Source of the DNA: Hermatobates lingyangjiaoensis
Lineage: Eukaryota; Arthropoda; Insecta; Hemiptera; Hermatobatidae
Reading direction: 5' to 3'
DNA length: 64,000 nucleotides
Assembly (NCBI GenBank): GCA_026182355.1
Contig: JAPFBL010000242.1
Location: 279,501-343,500 of the forward strand
Shown: one piece after another, positions 44,179-56,014 of the stretch
Layout of the letters: every line of letters starts with the position of its first letter
Position numbering within the stretch: the first letter of the stretch is position 1
Notes under the pieces: generated by a model
The model's input: only the letters and a program-made list of their open reading frames with translations
What the model was told of the DNA's origin: nothing
The model's database searches: none
Translations under genes and position numbers: made by a program

Positions 44179-44212
44179 TCTCTAATTTTCGGTTTGAACC
44201 GTCTTCAGGAGA
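44179..44212 (-). ncRNA. Hammerhead ribozyme-like motif, family C (left)
   Basis: Minus strand: TCTC, CTGAAGA, extra C, GGTT/AACC with loop CA, GAAA, helix III AATT, A, GAGA pairing with TCTC. Confidence 0.68.
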
Positions 44213-44302
44213 GATAAGAGAGGGAAACCAAGCGCACTGGATCAGAGACGGTTGGGTCTCCAACCGTCTCTGATCCAGTGCGCTTGGTTTCCCTCTCTTA
44301 TC

Positions 44303-44336
44303 TCTCCTGAAGACGGTTCAAACCGAAAATTAGAGA
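44303..44336 (+). ncRNA. Hammerhead ribozyme-like motif, family C (right)
   Basis: Plus-strand twin of 44179-44212 with the same core and helices: TCTC, CTGAAGA, GGTT/AACC, GAAA, AATT, A, GAGA. Confidence 0.68.
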
Positions 44337-44425
44337 CTGTAAGTGTGTTCTTCTGATTTCTCTATGTTTCTTTGTTTATATTGAACTATATTTGTCCGTT
44401 TTGGATCGTATTTCCAACGACAAAA

Positions 44426-44427
<2 letters not shown>

Positions 44428-44506
<79 letters not shown>

Positions 44507-44594
44507 ATAGAGAGAGAGAGAGATTATATATATTATAGATATATAAGGATATATAAGTGTATATGTAGATATATATGTGTGTGTGTGTGTGTGT
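44428..44594. repeat. (TA)n, (GA)n and (TG)n tracts
   Basis: TA run 44428-44508, a short GA run to 44522, mixed TA sequence, and a TG run 44577-44594. Confidence 0.95.
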
Positions 44595-44599
44595 GAGCC

Positions 44600-46185
44600 C
44601 CCCTCACACTTATAGAAGGCATTATATATAATAAAATTAAGAAAGCAGTAAAAATGTAATACTAAATTTTTTTATCCCTGAAATTAAATTAGAAGATTTT
44701 ATTTAAAAGACAAAAAAACACCACGTATCGTTTACAAAAAACAGATAATTACATGTATGTTTAAGTAAAAAAAAAATCTTTAATCTAACTGTATAATGTA
44801 TGTCACAATAAAATTAAAAGAAAAATAAAGTTCAACTTTTATGCATGTTATAACTAAAGAGCAAACTTTTTTCCTTACCTGAAAGTAAAAATTTTAGAAT
44901 AGAATGCAATGAATCATACAATGGAAAACTAATCACATCAATGCAATTGTAATCATAGAATTGGAATAAAGTTTGGAGCCTGTGTTAATGTTTACAACAA
45001 CATTAAAAACACCATAAAGATAAACATGGTTAATACAATCGCACTGGCAGTATTTAGTGTTAATGAATAGTATTATTATAAGTTTTATGATGTAATAATA
45101 AGTAATAATTTTTATGGTTTTATAACTATCAATTACATAGATTTTAATGATCATTTATAATCATTATCGCAATGACACAACGGATAAAAACATTAGTATG
45201 TTAGATATTAAAGAAAAAAACAGTTTTCACATGTCCATAGAAGAGATAGAGCTGTAAATTTTTGTTAAGAGAAAACTATGTTCATCACTCAAAGAGCTGA
45301 CAAATATTACTCACACCGTAAGCTGAGTAGAGTAAAGTGTTTTATGGCCACTTAGCTTGGACGGTCCGTTCATATAATTGCAGTCATACCATGATTAAAT
45401 GGGTAGTGCTATGCTAGAAAATATGGCAGCTAAATTGTTTGAAATAATTTAGACCTTAATCTGTTACAGATTTATAGAACTATTCTATTTTCAAACGGTT
45501 GTTTTTATTAGTTAACACAGTTAACTAATTAGTTAACTGATTAGAGAAGTGTACTTCCTTTTATTTGTTTAATATATGCAAATTATATATAAAGAAAATT
45601 GCAAAATCCTCTCGTTTAAAGTTATTCCTAAGATAATTGAAGAATAGTTTAATCAGCTTTGTGAAACAGTTGAAAGAAAATTCTGGAAGAAAAGTATGTT
45701 ACAACTATCCAGCCAAAAGGAGTGGTAATAAAATTATAATACAATCATCAGATTAACTTCAACATGAAAAAAACAAGTTAGTTTATGGAGTGTTTAGGTG
45801 ATGAAGCTGGGTGCAGTGTTTATTCAATTTTCAAACTAGGGAATGTAGAACCTCTATTTTTATTGTCATAAAGACGATGGCATTTGAGCATAGTCTGCTA
45901 TGCGTAGCAACTTCGTATAGCATACGTGCAATAAGGGTACATACTGTAAGTAATAGAATAATCAACCCAGAACAAAAAAGAATATAAATTTAATCTTGGG
46001 ACTTCACAATAAAGTAAAGCAATGAAAAGTCATCAAAAAGTAATTAATCTTGACTTAAAAATACTTCATTTTGATTGTCCAGTACCAGGGTAATTTATAC
46101 CTTCTACAGATATACATATAAATTATTAATCAACAATAGCTCTTGATATAATATATGAATTAAACACCACAACAAACAAATATAT
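44600..46185. other. No gene seen
   Basis: AT-rich; nothing supported apart from ordinary A/T runs. Confidence 0.45.
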
Positions 46186-46193
46186 ATTAAAAT

Positions 46194-46412
46194 GCTCTAA
46201 GGCCTTTCGTTACAAAATCATCACAGAGCTAAATGAACCAAACAAAAATATAATAACAAGTTAACCTGGTTGATTGAAGTCTTCAGGATTGCTGGCATCC
46301 ATGTCTGAATTTAATGTTCCTAAAATTGAAGGAATCATGATCTGCTTACTTATTTCTTTTATTAATATTTCATCTAGTTTGTAAAGTCCCGGACTATTAT
46401 ATATTAACTTAC
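46194..46412 (-). pseudogene. PLE family 1 3' end with decayed hammerhead
   Basis: Coding remnant 46261-46412 on minus (LYKLDEILIKEIS ... DFNQPG, stop at 46261) matches the last residues of the 1893-2985 PLE. Beyond it, 46194-46229 keeps helix I GCTCT/AGAGC, GAAA and AGGCCT, but the CUGANGA box reads GTGATGA and helix II is disturbed. Confidence 0.7.
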
Positions 46413-46454
46413 AAACTAAATAAATATTTATTGTAGTGTTTAATTCATATATAT

Positions 46455-46610
46455 ATTAGTGTATTTCGGCAGCAAGTCCTCTTTCAAGCATGTATTATTG
46501 AATTTGATAGCAGATTCTGCATTCACGATCTTCCTACTTATAGCTTCTATTTTCCTTATAATTTTCTTTTGAGAAGGTGATAATTGCCAAAGCAAACTAG
46601 CATACGACAT
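46455..46610 (-). pseudogene. Penelope-like element N-terminal fragment, family 2/3 (left)
   Basis: ATG at 46610, then 52 residues with LSPSQKKIIRKIEAI, VNAESAIKFN and DLLPKYTN: the PLE N-terminal motif, open throughout. It is preceded on the minus strand by a hammerhead-bearing terminal region (46692-46726), as at 10871-11133. It breaks off next to the family 1 fragment. Confidence 0.75.
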
Positions 46611-46691
46611 TCAGAAGGCTGAAACACTAAATAAACACTTCACTGGGGATAACTATATTGAATTAAACACTACACTAGATTAAACTAAGAT

Positions 46692-46726
46692 AACAAGCTT
46701 TCGGCCCCATGGGTCATCATCATGTT
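46692..46726 (-). ncRNA. Hammerhead-like motif, PLE family 2-like
   Basis: Minus strand: AAC, ATGATGA (C3 to A), extra T, helix II built from GACCC and GGGGCC, GAAA, AGCT, U, GTT pairing with AAC. Core change predicts reduced or no activity. Confidence 0.5.
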
Positions 46727-46953
46727 CTTAAACTACTTATATTAACTAAATAAACATATTACTAACTACTTTGGCGTTTAAATGCCAACTGAAAACTGCT
46801 TTCTGTCGAAGTGAAAGTTGGTGGTGGGGATGGAGTAGGAGTGAGTGCGGGTCAACAAAAAAAAACAAACCTATGGCCCTTCAACTCAACCTAACTCTGT
46901 CATCGCCCTAATATATATCGCCCTACTAATACATATATTAGTATTAGTATAGA

Positions 46954-47250
46954 ATGTATAGAATGGCAGAAAATCTTTCAGGATACGACGGAACGTCAAT
47001 CCTAAGAAAAGAAAGAGATTTCCACAGGCTCCATATATTAGAAGCTTTATATATCAAAGATTTAAATCCCTCAGTTAATGGCCAGACATGCGTTATGGGC
47101 ATAATACCAAGCATGACAATTTTGAAAGCAGTTACAAGATTAATAGGGAAGATAATTGATTGGCATACCGACAGGATAAAAAACTTTTTTACATTTATTA
47201 ACTTGTTTGGACCTGCTAACTTTTATTTATATTCATTAGTTGAATTCTAA
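46954..47250 (+). pseudogene. Penelope-like element endonuclease C-terminal fragment
   Basis: Frame ending at 47250 contains RLHILEALYIKDLNPSVNGQ, matching the ILEALYI helix of the family 2 endonuclease, but the GIY-YIG core is not present. The final 40 residues look degenerate. Downstream at about 47330-47360 a GAAAGCTTG remnant marks the former ribozyme, and 47459 starts the next copy. Confidence 0.7.
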
Positions 47251-47458
47251 ATTGTTTAAACTGTTTTATTGTTTTAAAATTTTAAAATATCAAAATTTTT
47301 GAAATGTAAGTCTTAAATTTCTAACCTGACTTTTGCATAGTCGAAAGCTTGTGTTTATGGATAGTAAGTTATGTTAAATTATGTACCTGGAATGTTAGTC
47401 TTTTAGTTGTATTAAAACTGTTGGTATTTATTAAAGTGTTTCAAAGAAAGTGTCTCAA

Positions 47459-47575
47459 TGTCCTTTGGACAACTTATCTGGTAATTACCACCTTCTATTC
47501 GTAAGACTGTCAGGAGACTCGATCAGCTTAGTTTGAAATTCGTAAATACCGAAGCTGCGGTACATTTCAACAAAA
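47459..47575 (+). pseudogene. Penelope-like element N-terminal fragment with stop codon
   Basis: ATG at 47459: MSFGQLIW, an in-frame TAA, then LPPSIRKTVRRLDQLSL and VNTEAAVHFN. The stop replaces the expected Lys codon. Again a PLE start directly follows a PLE end, as in a tandem. Confidence 0.72.
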
Positions 47576-47661
47576 TATATATGTAACTGGATTCAAATTT
47601 TTCTTTCACATCTAATGAAGTCATTAATGTAATCTTAACAGTTTTTCTGTTAAGGTTACAT

Positions 47662-47775
47662 TCAACAGTGTCTTAAATCCTGAAGAGCATTGATGGTACT
47701 ACAACGAGGTCTGAATCCAAATTGCTGTTGGCTTAAATGCTTATTTAAATATCCAATATGATTCAAAATTTTGAA
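47662..47775 (-). pseudogene. Non-LTR reverse transcriptase fragment
   Basis: Minus strand encodes ILNHIGYLNKHLSQQQFGFR followed by PRCSTINALQDL and a stop. QFGFRPxxST is the conserved motif 2a region of non-LTR reverse transcriptases. Only about 37 residues are preserved. Confidence 0.7.
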
Positions 47776-47779
47776 ACAA

Positions 47780-48650
47780 CTTAATTTTTTTTTAATTTAT
47801 CAACATATTCAACAATTTCTCTATATTTTGTATTAGATATGTTATCATTATTAAAATTAATATATTTTATTTTTTATTTATTTATTAATCTAATTTCCGA
47901 TATTTTTTATGTCATAGTCAAAGTGAATAGAATTGTTAAATGTTCAAATGTTTTATACATTATCCTCTTGGATTTGAATGAAATTAATTTCTCGTCTGCA
48001 TAGGACAATCTAAAACAGTAATAAATCTGTGTTTCGTAAATCCGTTTAATCAATCCAGCGTGTACGATGTGGCATTTGTTTAGCTAATCAATCTCAAAAT
48101 GTATTCAGTCTTTGCAAAGTAGCACTGTTAGTTAGTCAAATATCTATGAATTAAACAGTGATAAATCCTCTTAAACTGTCTATTCCAGAAGAGCAACCAT
48201 AGTCTGGTAAAATTCGTTTTAATCTTCTTTTTGCTATGGATTTCTTTAGTTTTCTAAACTTTATAAAGCATGTTTGAAAAGAATTATAGTATTTAAAGAA
48301 ATGAAAAATATAAAGGGATGAATTCTATATATCATGGTCACAGCGTGTTATAGCACCTCTGATCATATACTACTGTTTTCGAAATTAATACTGTTTTATA
48401 TGTGAGAATTATCTCATGTCTAAAGTTTTGACTATTTAAGTTTAACGTAATATTATGAAAATGGCAATATTATATAATTTCTATTCCATCTGGATGGACC
48501 ACAGAATGACTCAACATCTTGTAGTTATCTAGGAAACCTTGCTAGTGAAAGCTTGTAATTTAACGAACTACTTGTTTAACACTTTTTAGAACAGAAAATG
48601 TACTTGGTTTTATAGGAAACGTAGACTTTTTATAGTAAGAAAAAAGTTCA
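47780..48650. other. No gene seen
   Basis: AT-rich, nothing recognised. Confidence 0.45.
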
Positions 48651-48655
48651 GTAAA

Positions 48656-48800
48656 TGATTCCTTCTGAGGTAAAATGGATAAACCAACAAAAGTCTCCAC
48701 ACAAATGAAGTTTGTGAGACTTTTGTTGGTTTATACATTTTACCTCAGAATGAGTAAATACCACACAATTACGGTTTGCACAACTAATGATTTAAATGAT
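48656..48800 (-). repeat. Family B repeat, short copy
   Basis: Inverted ends ttctgaggtaaaatgg and inverse, with the ribozyme part deleted. The right flank (gagtaaataccacacaattac) matches the left flank of 5142-5184 in reverse, confirming a shared longer unit. Confidence 0.75.
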
Positions 48801-48828
48801 TCCTTGTTACCTAAAGGGTCTAAGTCTT

Positions 48829-49440
48829 AAGAACACTGGGTCTATCTAGTTTTACAAGAATCATTAAACTCTTACAGTATCATAAGAAACTTCACTAGAT
48901 AAACTATTTTTATTCAAAGTCACTCACTTTTAAGAACACAGAGTTTATCTAGTTCTATGAAATATACAGAACTGTTACAATTTCATAAGAAACCCCACTA
49001 AATAATTTATTGTTATCTAAAGACAAGGCACTCTGAAGAGCAATAAAGTGTTTGCTTAAAATTGTCAAGATAAAATGGAAATATATTGAAAGTAAGTAAC
49101 CATTGTTATCACAACATTGAAGGAAGTAATTTATACAAAGGTTGCCATGAAATTATATTACTTTATGTTATATTTGGTCTATTAATCAGTTTGAGTAATG
49201 TTGATTATCCAAACTTACTTTAAATTAAACTTTGATTATTTTGAATTAAACTGGGACTATATTAAATTAAACTTTGAATTATTTTAAATTAAACTTGGAT
49301 TATTTCAAATTAACTTGAAAACGTTTTAGTTGTATTTTCATAAAGATCACCAGACAAATGATTGTAATTCTAACACTCTCACTGTTAAAATCACTGAATA
49401 TATCTAGTTCTTGTAACGGCATATAAAACTTCACTTGATG
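48829..49440. repeat. Degenerate local tandem repeats
   Basis: Units near 48829-48906 and 48931-49005, with a weaker third at 49378-49440, share tctatctagtt, cataagaaac and cactag/taaata words. At 49205-49318 a separate array of about 23-27 bp repeats ttaaattaaactttga-like words. Confidence 0.55.
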
Positions 49441-49444
49441 AATT

Positions 49445-50935
49445 CTTATCCGATGAAGCCTTTCATTTTTATGAATGATTTATCTTGTCTTTGTAGATAT
49501 GGAGGAAACTTTAGGATGCAACAGCTTCTCAAACAAACCCTCTTGCACTTATCCAGTTTTATGTTTCTACTTGAGGTAGTTTTGCAAGAAAGCTCACAAA
49601 TTAATTGCTTCTCATAGAAAAAAAATTTTACTCTTAACGTAAAAAACCCTCTTATCTGAGTCAGAAAACACAACACCTATTGCCCTATCAAAATGTACAT
49701 GTAAATATATAATGTCAATGGTGTTTGGTAACATAGATTACTAATTATATTTTATGTGTATCTATTAGCACCCATTACGGAAATCTCAATCCATTTTAAT
49801 CATTTTAGCATGTGACCTGGGAATTTGGTAAAATATCTCTTGAAAACCTCTAATGGATTGTTGGATGGTGAGAGTGGAGAAGAGTGAATGATTATTCTAA
49901 AGGATAGTCACTCTATTGGAAGGAGAGTAGAGTGTGACCCTTGGGATTACCTGAAGCCAGTGTGTCAAGCTTGAGATTGAAGTGATTATTTACGAGTAAC
50001 CAGATCTAGACATGTCACACTCGCATATAGCAAACAACGAAATCCTATATATTTACATCACTTTTGACAACACTGTCTTCGAGAGTTAAAGAAGGGCTTA
50101 CATTTTTTATTTAAACTCTAATTCAATTGATATTTATTTTTAAATAAATCCATCACATTACATAAAAGTATTTTGCAAGTCTTAAGTTACTCAAGTAAAG
50201 TTAAAATAGTTAATTTATATTTTAATTAAAATTTAATCCTTTAAATTTTTCAATTGAAAAAATTCTAATCCTATATGAATAAAACATCTCATATTTGAAG
50301 TTGTTCAATTTTATATACCACTTATATATTAGTTTCCAGTAAAAACACCCGCTCTGTTAATTGAGCCTTATTCCTCTTATGCTTGTTGCAGCAAATTAGC
50401 TATTAGGCAGCAAGCTAATCACCTTAGAAACTTCTCAGAAATAAAATTAATGTATCTTAAATTCAGAGCTTCAGATTTTCTTGTAGTACATGTATACTCA
50501 CCAACTTCAGGTATTTGTTACAATATTGTGAAATATCTTCTTTTTTATTATTGTGTTTGGTATTGCATTTTATTAATCTTTTCTTCTTTATTACATTTAA
50601 TATCGTTCAATTTTAATAAAGTTACTATTAAATCATAATCCTTTTTATTTAATTAATTTCACCTGCTATGCTTTATCATCTTAATTATTTTATTGATAAA
50701 CGCTAAAATGTCCAAGTTTATTTATACTTATTGCTGATTAATAACAATTTGTATTTTTGCCTTAAAATATTTGTTACTGTGAGTGTTACTACGACTGTGT
50801 CAAGAAAACAGACAATTAAGTTTTTTCTCATCTAGTTAAATTTTTTATATACAAAACCAAATTATGTAATTTATATAATACGATATTTTCTTATTCCGAC
50901 AACATATATTCAATAATATTTCTTTTTTTTTTTCT
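49445..50935. other. No gene seen
   Basis: AT-rich. A short frame near 49446-49676 exists on both strands but resembles nothing. Confidence 0.45.
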
Positions 50936-50937
50936 TT

Positions 50938-51190
50938 ATTGAGGTTCGGTCAAGCGTCAAACAGTAAAACGTTTCCACTATATTTGTAAATATCTTCAGA
51001 GTTAAGCAATTTTCATATTCCAAAAAAACCTTACATGACTGTTGTGTTCAAATGATAGCGCAGCAGTTTGATTTAAACACAATTGTAATGTAAAGTTCAT
51101 TTCGAATAGAAAAATAAGAGGTCTACAAATATAGACTATATGTAGGCTTAAAGGTGTTTTGCAGTTTGACGATAAAGAAAGAAACAAACC
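50938..51190. repeat. Family G repeat, diverged inverted copy
   Basis: Starts ttgaggttcggtcaagcgtc and ends with gcagtttgac; compare 25515-25742. Minus-strand remnant of the hammerhead (tgaagatatttacaaatata, GAAACG) is visible but helices are broken. Confidence 0.6.
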
Positions 51191-51239
51191 GATAAAGATT
51201 CTTATTGTTCTCTTTTGTTTCCCCAAAAATCCCTTTCTG

Positions 51240-51480
51240 GACATTAGTCCTTTCCTGCGCTTTCACCCTTTTAAAATACCACTCTTCCTTCCCACTCTTC
51301 TCAACCCCTCACCAGATGTGTCGTGCATCTAGTGTTTCAGTTGGGTTTTTGTCTCTGGCGAAAACCGCTTGTTACGGTTGAAAGATCTTAGTCTTGTTTT
51401 CCCATTTTCATATTGTGGTTTGATCATTGATTGTTATTTCACGTGTTTATGTGAAATCTTTTTAGCAATTATATGGAACT
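51240..51480 (+). repeat. Family A repeat, single arm with decayed hammerhead
   Basis: Carries GAAA, AGATCT and AGTC, and a helix II ACCG/CGGT, but CTGACGA reads CTGGCGA. Its left flank (ccacttttc-like, 51270-51312) matches the flank of 1283-1412 in reverse. Confidence 0.6.
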
Positions 51481-51851
51481 CATTAATTGGAAACAACGTT
51501 GATATTGTCATTATTAATTATTTAGATATATGGTAACGTGAATGTACAATATTAAAACCAAACAATCAATGTTATAGTACATTCTATGTGGATTAAGTTG
51601 CCAGCCAATTGGAATAATTTTTTTGATTGGATGAATTATACTTTTTGGAAATAATAATTCCTCCCTCTCCAACAACCCGTCTTTCCTCTCTGTCATTATC
51701 AGACTCTTCCATTTTTGCCCACTCACTAGTTCTCACCTGCTTTCTTTCGCTCTTGAACTATTTTTCACAGACTTCACCACTTTTTCACAGACCCTCTGCC
51801 TCACTCACTTACACCATAAAGTCTCCGCTACAAAAGTTTTAATGCTCTAAT

Positions 51852-52110
51852 CCAAAGGTGTACAAACCTTCGGCTCGCGGGCCAAATGCGGTTCTTTGAA
51901 GGATTCTGTGTGACTCTCAATAAATGTACTCAAGTTCCAGTTTTCATTTTTGTGCTATTACATTCTAAAAAAATTATTATTGTTCCATATGTATTCTGTG
52001 CATACCCATTAAATACGTATTTATATACTGCTTTCGAAACATATCAAATTTTAAAAAATGGTTCTATTAAGGAACTTGACCTCCCTTGTTCCAAGCAATT
52101 ACTATTTTAA
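51852..52110 (+). mobile_element. hAT-like element end
   Basis: Begins caaaggtgtacaaaccttcg followed by gctcgcgggccaaatgcgg, typical of hAT ends (gtgtccaaac...gcgggccgc). The opposite end was not found. A 74-codon frame inside is unrecognised. Confidence 0.4.
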
Positions 52111-52119
52111 TCGTGGTAA

Positions 52120-54840
52120 TATTTTCCGTGTTTAATTGCTTTAATGATAAAATAGATATAAGATATAGGATATTTTTTACTCTTCTTACGTACAAAAACA
52201 ATGAAGAAAAAATTAATGTTATTGACTTCTTCATTGAGTAATAAAAACAATTTTTTACGTGGAGAGTTAATTTGTAATTTTAACGTATTTGAATGGCTTG
52301 TTTATTTTTCTTATTACGATTTCAGTGTAGGGAGAAAGTAAAATGTCTTTCAAGAGACCAAAAGTTTGAATTTCAAGTAAAAAAAAATGGCATTATTGAT
52401 TTTGGCAAAATTATAAAACTTTTGGATTTTCAGGGAATTTAAATTATTATTGACCAAGTTAAAAAAAAAAGAAAAGGCCAATCGAGTAGGAATCATTTAT
52501 ACAGGGCCAGTGGCGTTTATATGCATGAGTTGTCGTAAAGTAGAAGAACGAAACGGAGAGTTTGCTCATTCTGATGTTTGTATAGCCTACATAAATGAAA
52601 TTATCTTAGCAATACTGCTACTCCCAGAGGGACTTGTCATTTCCCTTCTCCCACAGGTCCTTTGTCTTCTGCCCAGTACGTGACCCTCTGCCAGACCAAT
52701 CAACTTCTCCACCAATTTGCACCATAATGTTGGTTTTCTTTTTTAATATGTATGCCTTATATCAAAAAAACCAATTATATAGCCACAATTATATTATAAG
52801 GTTTCCACAACAACTTTAATGCTGCAGTATATCTAAATAATACAGTTAATTTAATTTACGTGATTTTTTGTAATTACTATTTACAACAGGAAAAAAAATT
52901 CTTCGGGGATTTTTTTCTATTTTTAAATTAACATATTATCATAAGCATTACCCCAAATTTATATAAAAATATCAGGATTGAAAATTTATTTATTTTTTTT
53001 TGTCTTCTGGATGTCTAAATTAACATATTATTAATATAACTGTAAAATTCAAATTTGTGACAAAATTCTTTGTAATGTTTAGTACCAAGAGTAATATTAA
53101 TATAATAACTGTCTGAAAAAGCGTTATGAAAAAAATGACAATTTCAGCATGAAAATTAATTAGATTATTTGTATGATTAAATGAAAAACTATTTATGTTG
53201 ACTAGTTGAATAATTATTCTCTGGATACTGTATACTGATCTGGATACTGGATACTGATATGTACGAGTATATAATTTATATAATCAAATAATGAGATCTA
53301 AAGTTTTAGAGGCTCTTTTTAAGTCTCAAAGGTTTATTTTAATACATCATTTTGATAATGACTGATGGTATGGGTAGGTCTGAGTCTGCTTGTGTAACTA
53401 AATGGTTAAGAGCATTGAACAGGTCGCTTAAACAAGGGACTAAAATTTCTTGGGTTAAACAAGAATAACCCAAATAGTTTAGATGAATCTTATTGTTTTT
53501 GAACAATTTGGTTTCACAGCAAACATACCATTTTAGACAATATGCCCTTTTAGAAAACACTTCGTTCCTTCTATACTACTAACAAAGTGGGTTCAAATTT
53601 TGGGATTAAAAAAAGTAACAACAATAATAACTGCAATAAATTGCAAATATTTCACTAAATGATGGTCATTTTTGCAATATCATATAAAAATGTCAGTAAC
53701 ATCATTCTAATAGCTTATGTACTCGATGCAAGCTACATCGAGTAAAATAATCCTCATTTAATTAATCCTGATAAATTTCTGGAGGATGAAATGAAGGATT
53801 TATATTGAAATTACAAGGACAGAAATAGTAGACGTCACGGTATATATTACTATTTCAGACAATTGTTTTTGCCATGAACGGTTAACTGTATAATACTGAA
53901 AATGTGTTAAAAAGTGAACCTGAAATTATAATACAACATAAGAAACCACAAGAACTTTTCAAGTATGCTAAAAGCAATATAGCTACAAAATCTGAAAACT
54001 CAACTAGAATTAAATAACAACCCGCTTTACATTTGTTTACAAGTAAGAATTTGTTTTAACGGATTCCAGTTGAACAAAATTCTTTTAAGGAATAAATTAT
54101 AAATTAATAATATTAAGAAATAAATAAATCAATTTATTTAATATCATAAATAAATTATTTCCATTTATAATAATAAATTTCGATTTCATGTAGTAATTAA
54201 TCTATTAATTATAAACTATTAGTCATTCTTTTTGGGTAAGGAGGTGAAATGTATTTACGCACACAGTGTTGGACTCCCAAATAAATTAATAATAATAATA
54301 ATACAAATAATAATAATAAAACCAATTGCTTTTAATAAATTTGAAGAACTCTAGATAGCTAATATGATAGGTATGATGAATTAAATAAATAAAACTGTAG
54401 AGTAAATTAATCGTAGTTTTTAGGATATTTCCGAGGTTGATGGATAGAATCAGTCTACAGATTTTAATCTCAAGTCTATAATTAAACATTAGACTTAACT
54501 AGGACATCTATGTAACATATGCATTGGCTGAACTATTAAAAGATATGTTTGACTATGTGATATTACTTAGTTGAAAATGAGATCTTAACCCCCACATTTA
54601 CAATGTACTGCTTTAAAACTATAACTTCTATGATAAACCAATTATTTGTATATGTATCGGTTGTAAAATACAGATATACCTTTTAGATTATCAAACGTGA
54701 TAGAAAGTTACAATGCATCCCCATCTTACATATTGTTATCAGAAATAAGCAATTTTCCGTCTGTTGCAGTGGACTATTTAGTGTTGTCTGTTGTGAATAT
54801 TTAGTCCCAAGTCATATATCTCTATGGGTGATAAAATTTT
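52120..54840. other. No gene seen
   Basis: AT-rich sequence. Short pyrimidine-rich patch at 52610-52740. No supported coding region. Confidence 0.45.
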
Positions 54841-54849
54841 CATGAACTT

Positions 54850-54945
54850 AATAAAACGAAATATTGGTAATTACCGTTACAATAAAACAAAATATTGGTA
54901 ATTACCGTTACAAAAAACAAAATATCTATATGTAATTACCTTATA
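54850..54945. repeat. 31-bp tandem repeat, about 3 units
   Basis: Units at 54850-54880 and 54881-54911 differ by one base (aataaaacgaaatattgg / aataaaacaaaatattgg ... taattaccgttac); a third is diverged. Confidence 0.85.
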
Positions 54946-55395
54946 TAATATTATTACAATATATCATCATTAATATAAAATAGTGCCAAAATCAAATAAT
55001 ATTTCTTCTTAATTTAGAAACTATTATCCATAAACGAAAAACATCAGAAAAAGTTTGTACTGTTCGTTTTTATCCTTGATTTCTGATTCAATACGAATAA
55101 CTCATACTATGTTTATATTGTTATGTATTTTGATTGAATTTCTCAACATTTATACAGTACAAAACGTGCGTAAAAGATTAGGAGAAAACCAGAGTCTATC
55201 CTAAGTCCTCTAATGTTGAAATGTTCTATGATGAGCGAACACCTGCTGCATTCTAATCGTGAGGATTGTTCGTGTCCCACCAACACTATTACTTGCCCAT
55301 AGAGACAAGCAAGTATGGGATTATTTCTCTACGTGCAGCTAAGGTCAGTCTAATTTCATCGTTTATAATCAATCAGGACATCAGTTATTAATATA

Positions 55396-56008
55396 CAGGG
55401 TGTCCATAAAGTCCGTGTGCGTTTTAAAAAAAATATACCCTTATTTGTAGCTGGGATAGAAATGATCTGTAAAAAGGATTAGAAAGAAGAAAATCTATAT
55501 TTTTTAAAGTTTTATTGAAATTTTATCCACTTAACCTCCATCATGTGGTAACCTCTTCTAAATCACAAATTTCCTAACAGATGAATCGGGAGAGATGGAC
55601 CATTTCATTCATCTCCACGATCGCCAGACTTGACTCCATTAGATTTTTCTTATGGAGGGCATGTGAAAGCAACTGTGTATGCATCTAAATCTTGTTCATT
55701 TAAAGATTTGAAAGCTGAAATAATTAATAAGATTTTACGGATTATTGTAAATCACTTGGAGCATGTTTTCCGTAAACTGCAAAAGCGTATTACCCTCTAT
55801 ATTGCTAATAATGGAGGACTGTGGAAACAAAAAATTATTTTTAGAATAAAACCTTAAAAAATGTAAGTTTACTTTACTAATCTTTACTTAATAGTTTACT
55901 TATAATAAACTAAGTTTACTTCTAATCTTTTTTACAGATTATTTCTATCGTAAATACAAATAAAGTTATAATTTTTTTAACCTGCACATGGACTTTATGG
56001 ACACCCTG
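55396..56008 (+). mobile_element. Tc1/mariner-type transposon, internally deleted
   Basis: Terminal inverted repeats cagggtgtccataaagtcc(g/a)tgtgc, 24 of 25 matching, flanked by TA on both sides (55394-55395 and 56009-56010). Length 613 bp against roughly 1.3 kb for an intact element, so most of the transposase is missing. It contains the coding remnant at 55570-55857. Confidence 0.88.
55570..55857 (+). pseudogene. Tc1/mariner transposase C-terminal fragment
   Basis: Encodes SPDLTPLDF followed by SYGGHVKATVY, the segment with the third catalytic acidic residue in IS630/Tc1/mariner transposases, then a helical tail ending IANNGGLWKQ. The N-terminal DNA-binding part and first catalytic residues are absent. 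Confidence 0.8.
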
Positions 56009-56014
56009 TACAGT

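Larger units (their letters stand above)
44129..44400. mobile_element. Family C fold-back repeat, best-preserved copy
   Basis: Arms 44129-44253 and 44256-44386 are near-perfect inverses, from gttcaatataaacaaagaaa inward to gatcagagacggttgg at the centre. Each arm has a consensus-like hammerhead directed outward. TA tracts on both sides. Related copies: 26684-26881, 27420-27676, 40710-40845, 58500-58625, 58924-59086. Confidence 0.8.

Noticed and set aside
45909..45925. Seventeen-base match to the left half of loxP (aacttcgtatagcatac)
   Set aside because: The second inverted arm is absent and no recombinase context exists; taken as chance, though the match is curious.
49435..49617. Possible exon after tttgtag near 49493
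   Set aside because: The peptide is not recognisable, and both strands are open over the same stretch.
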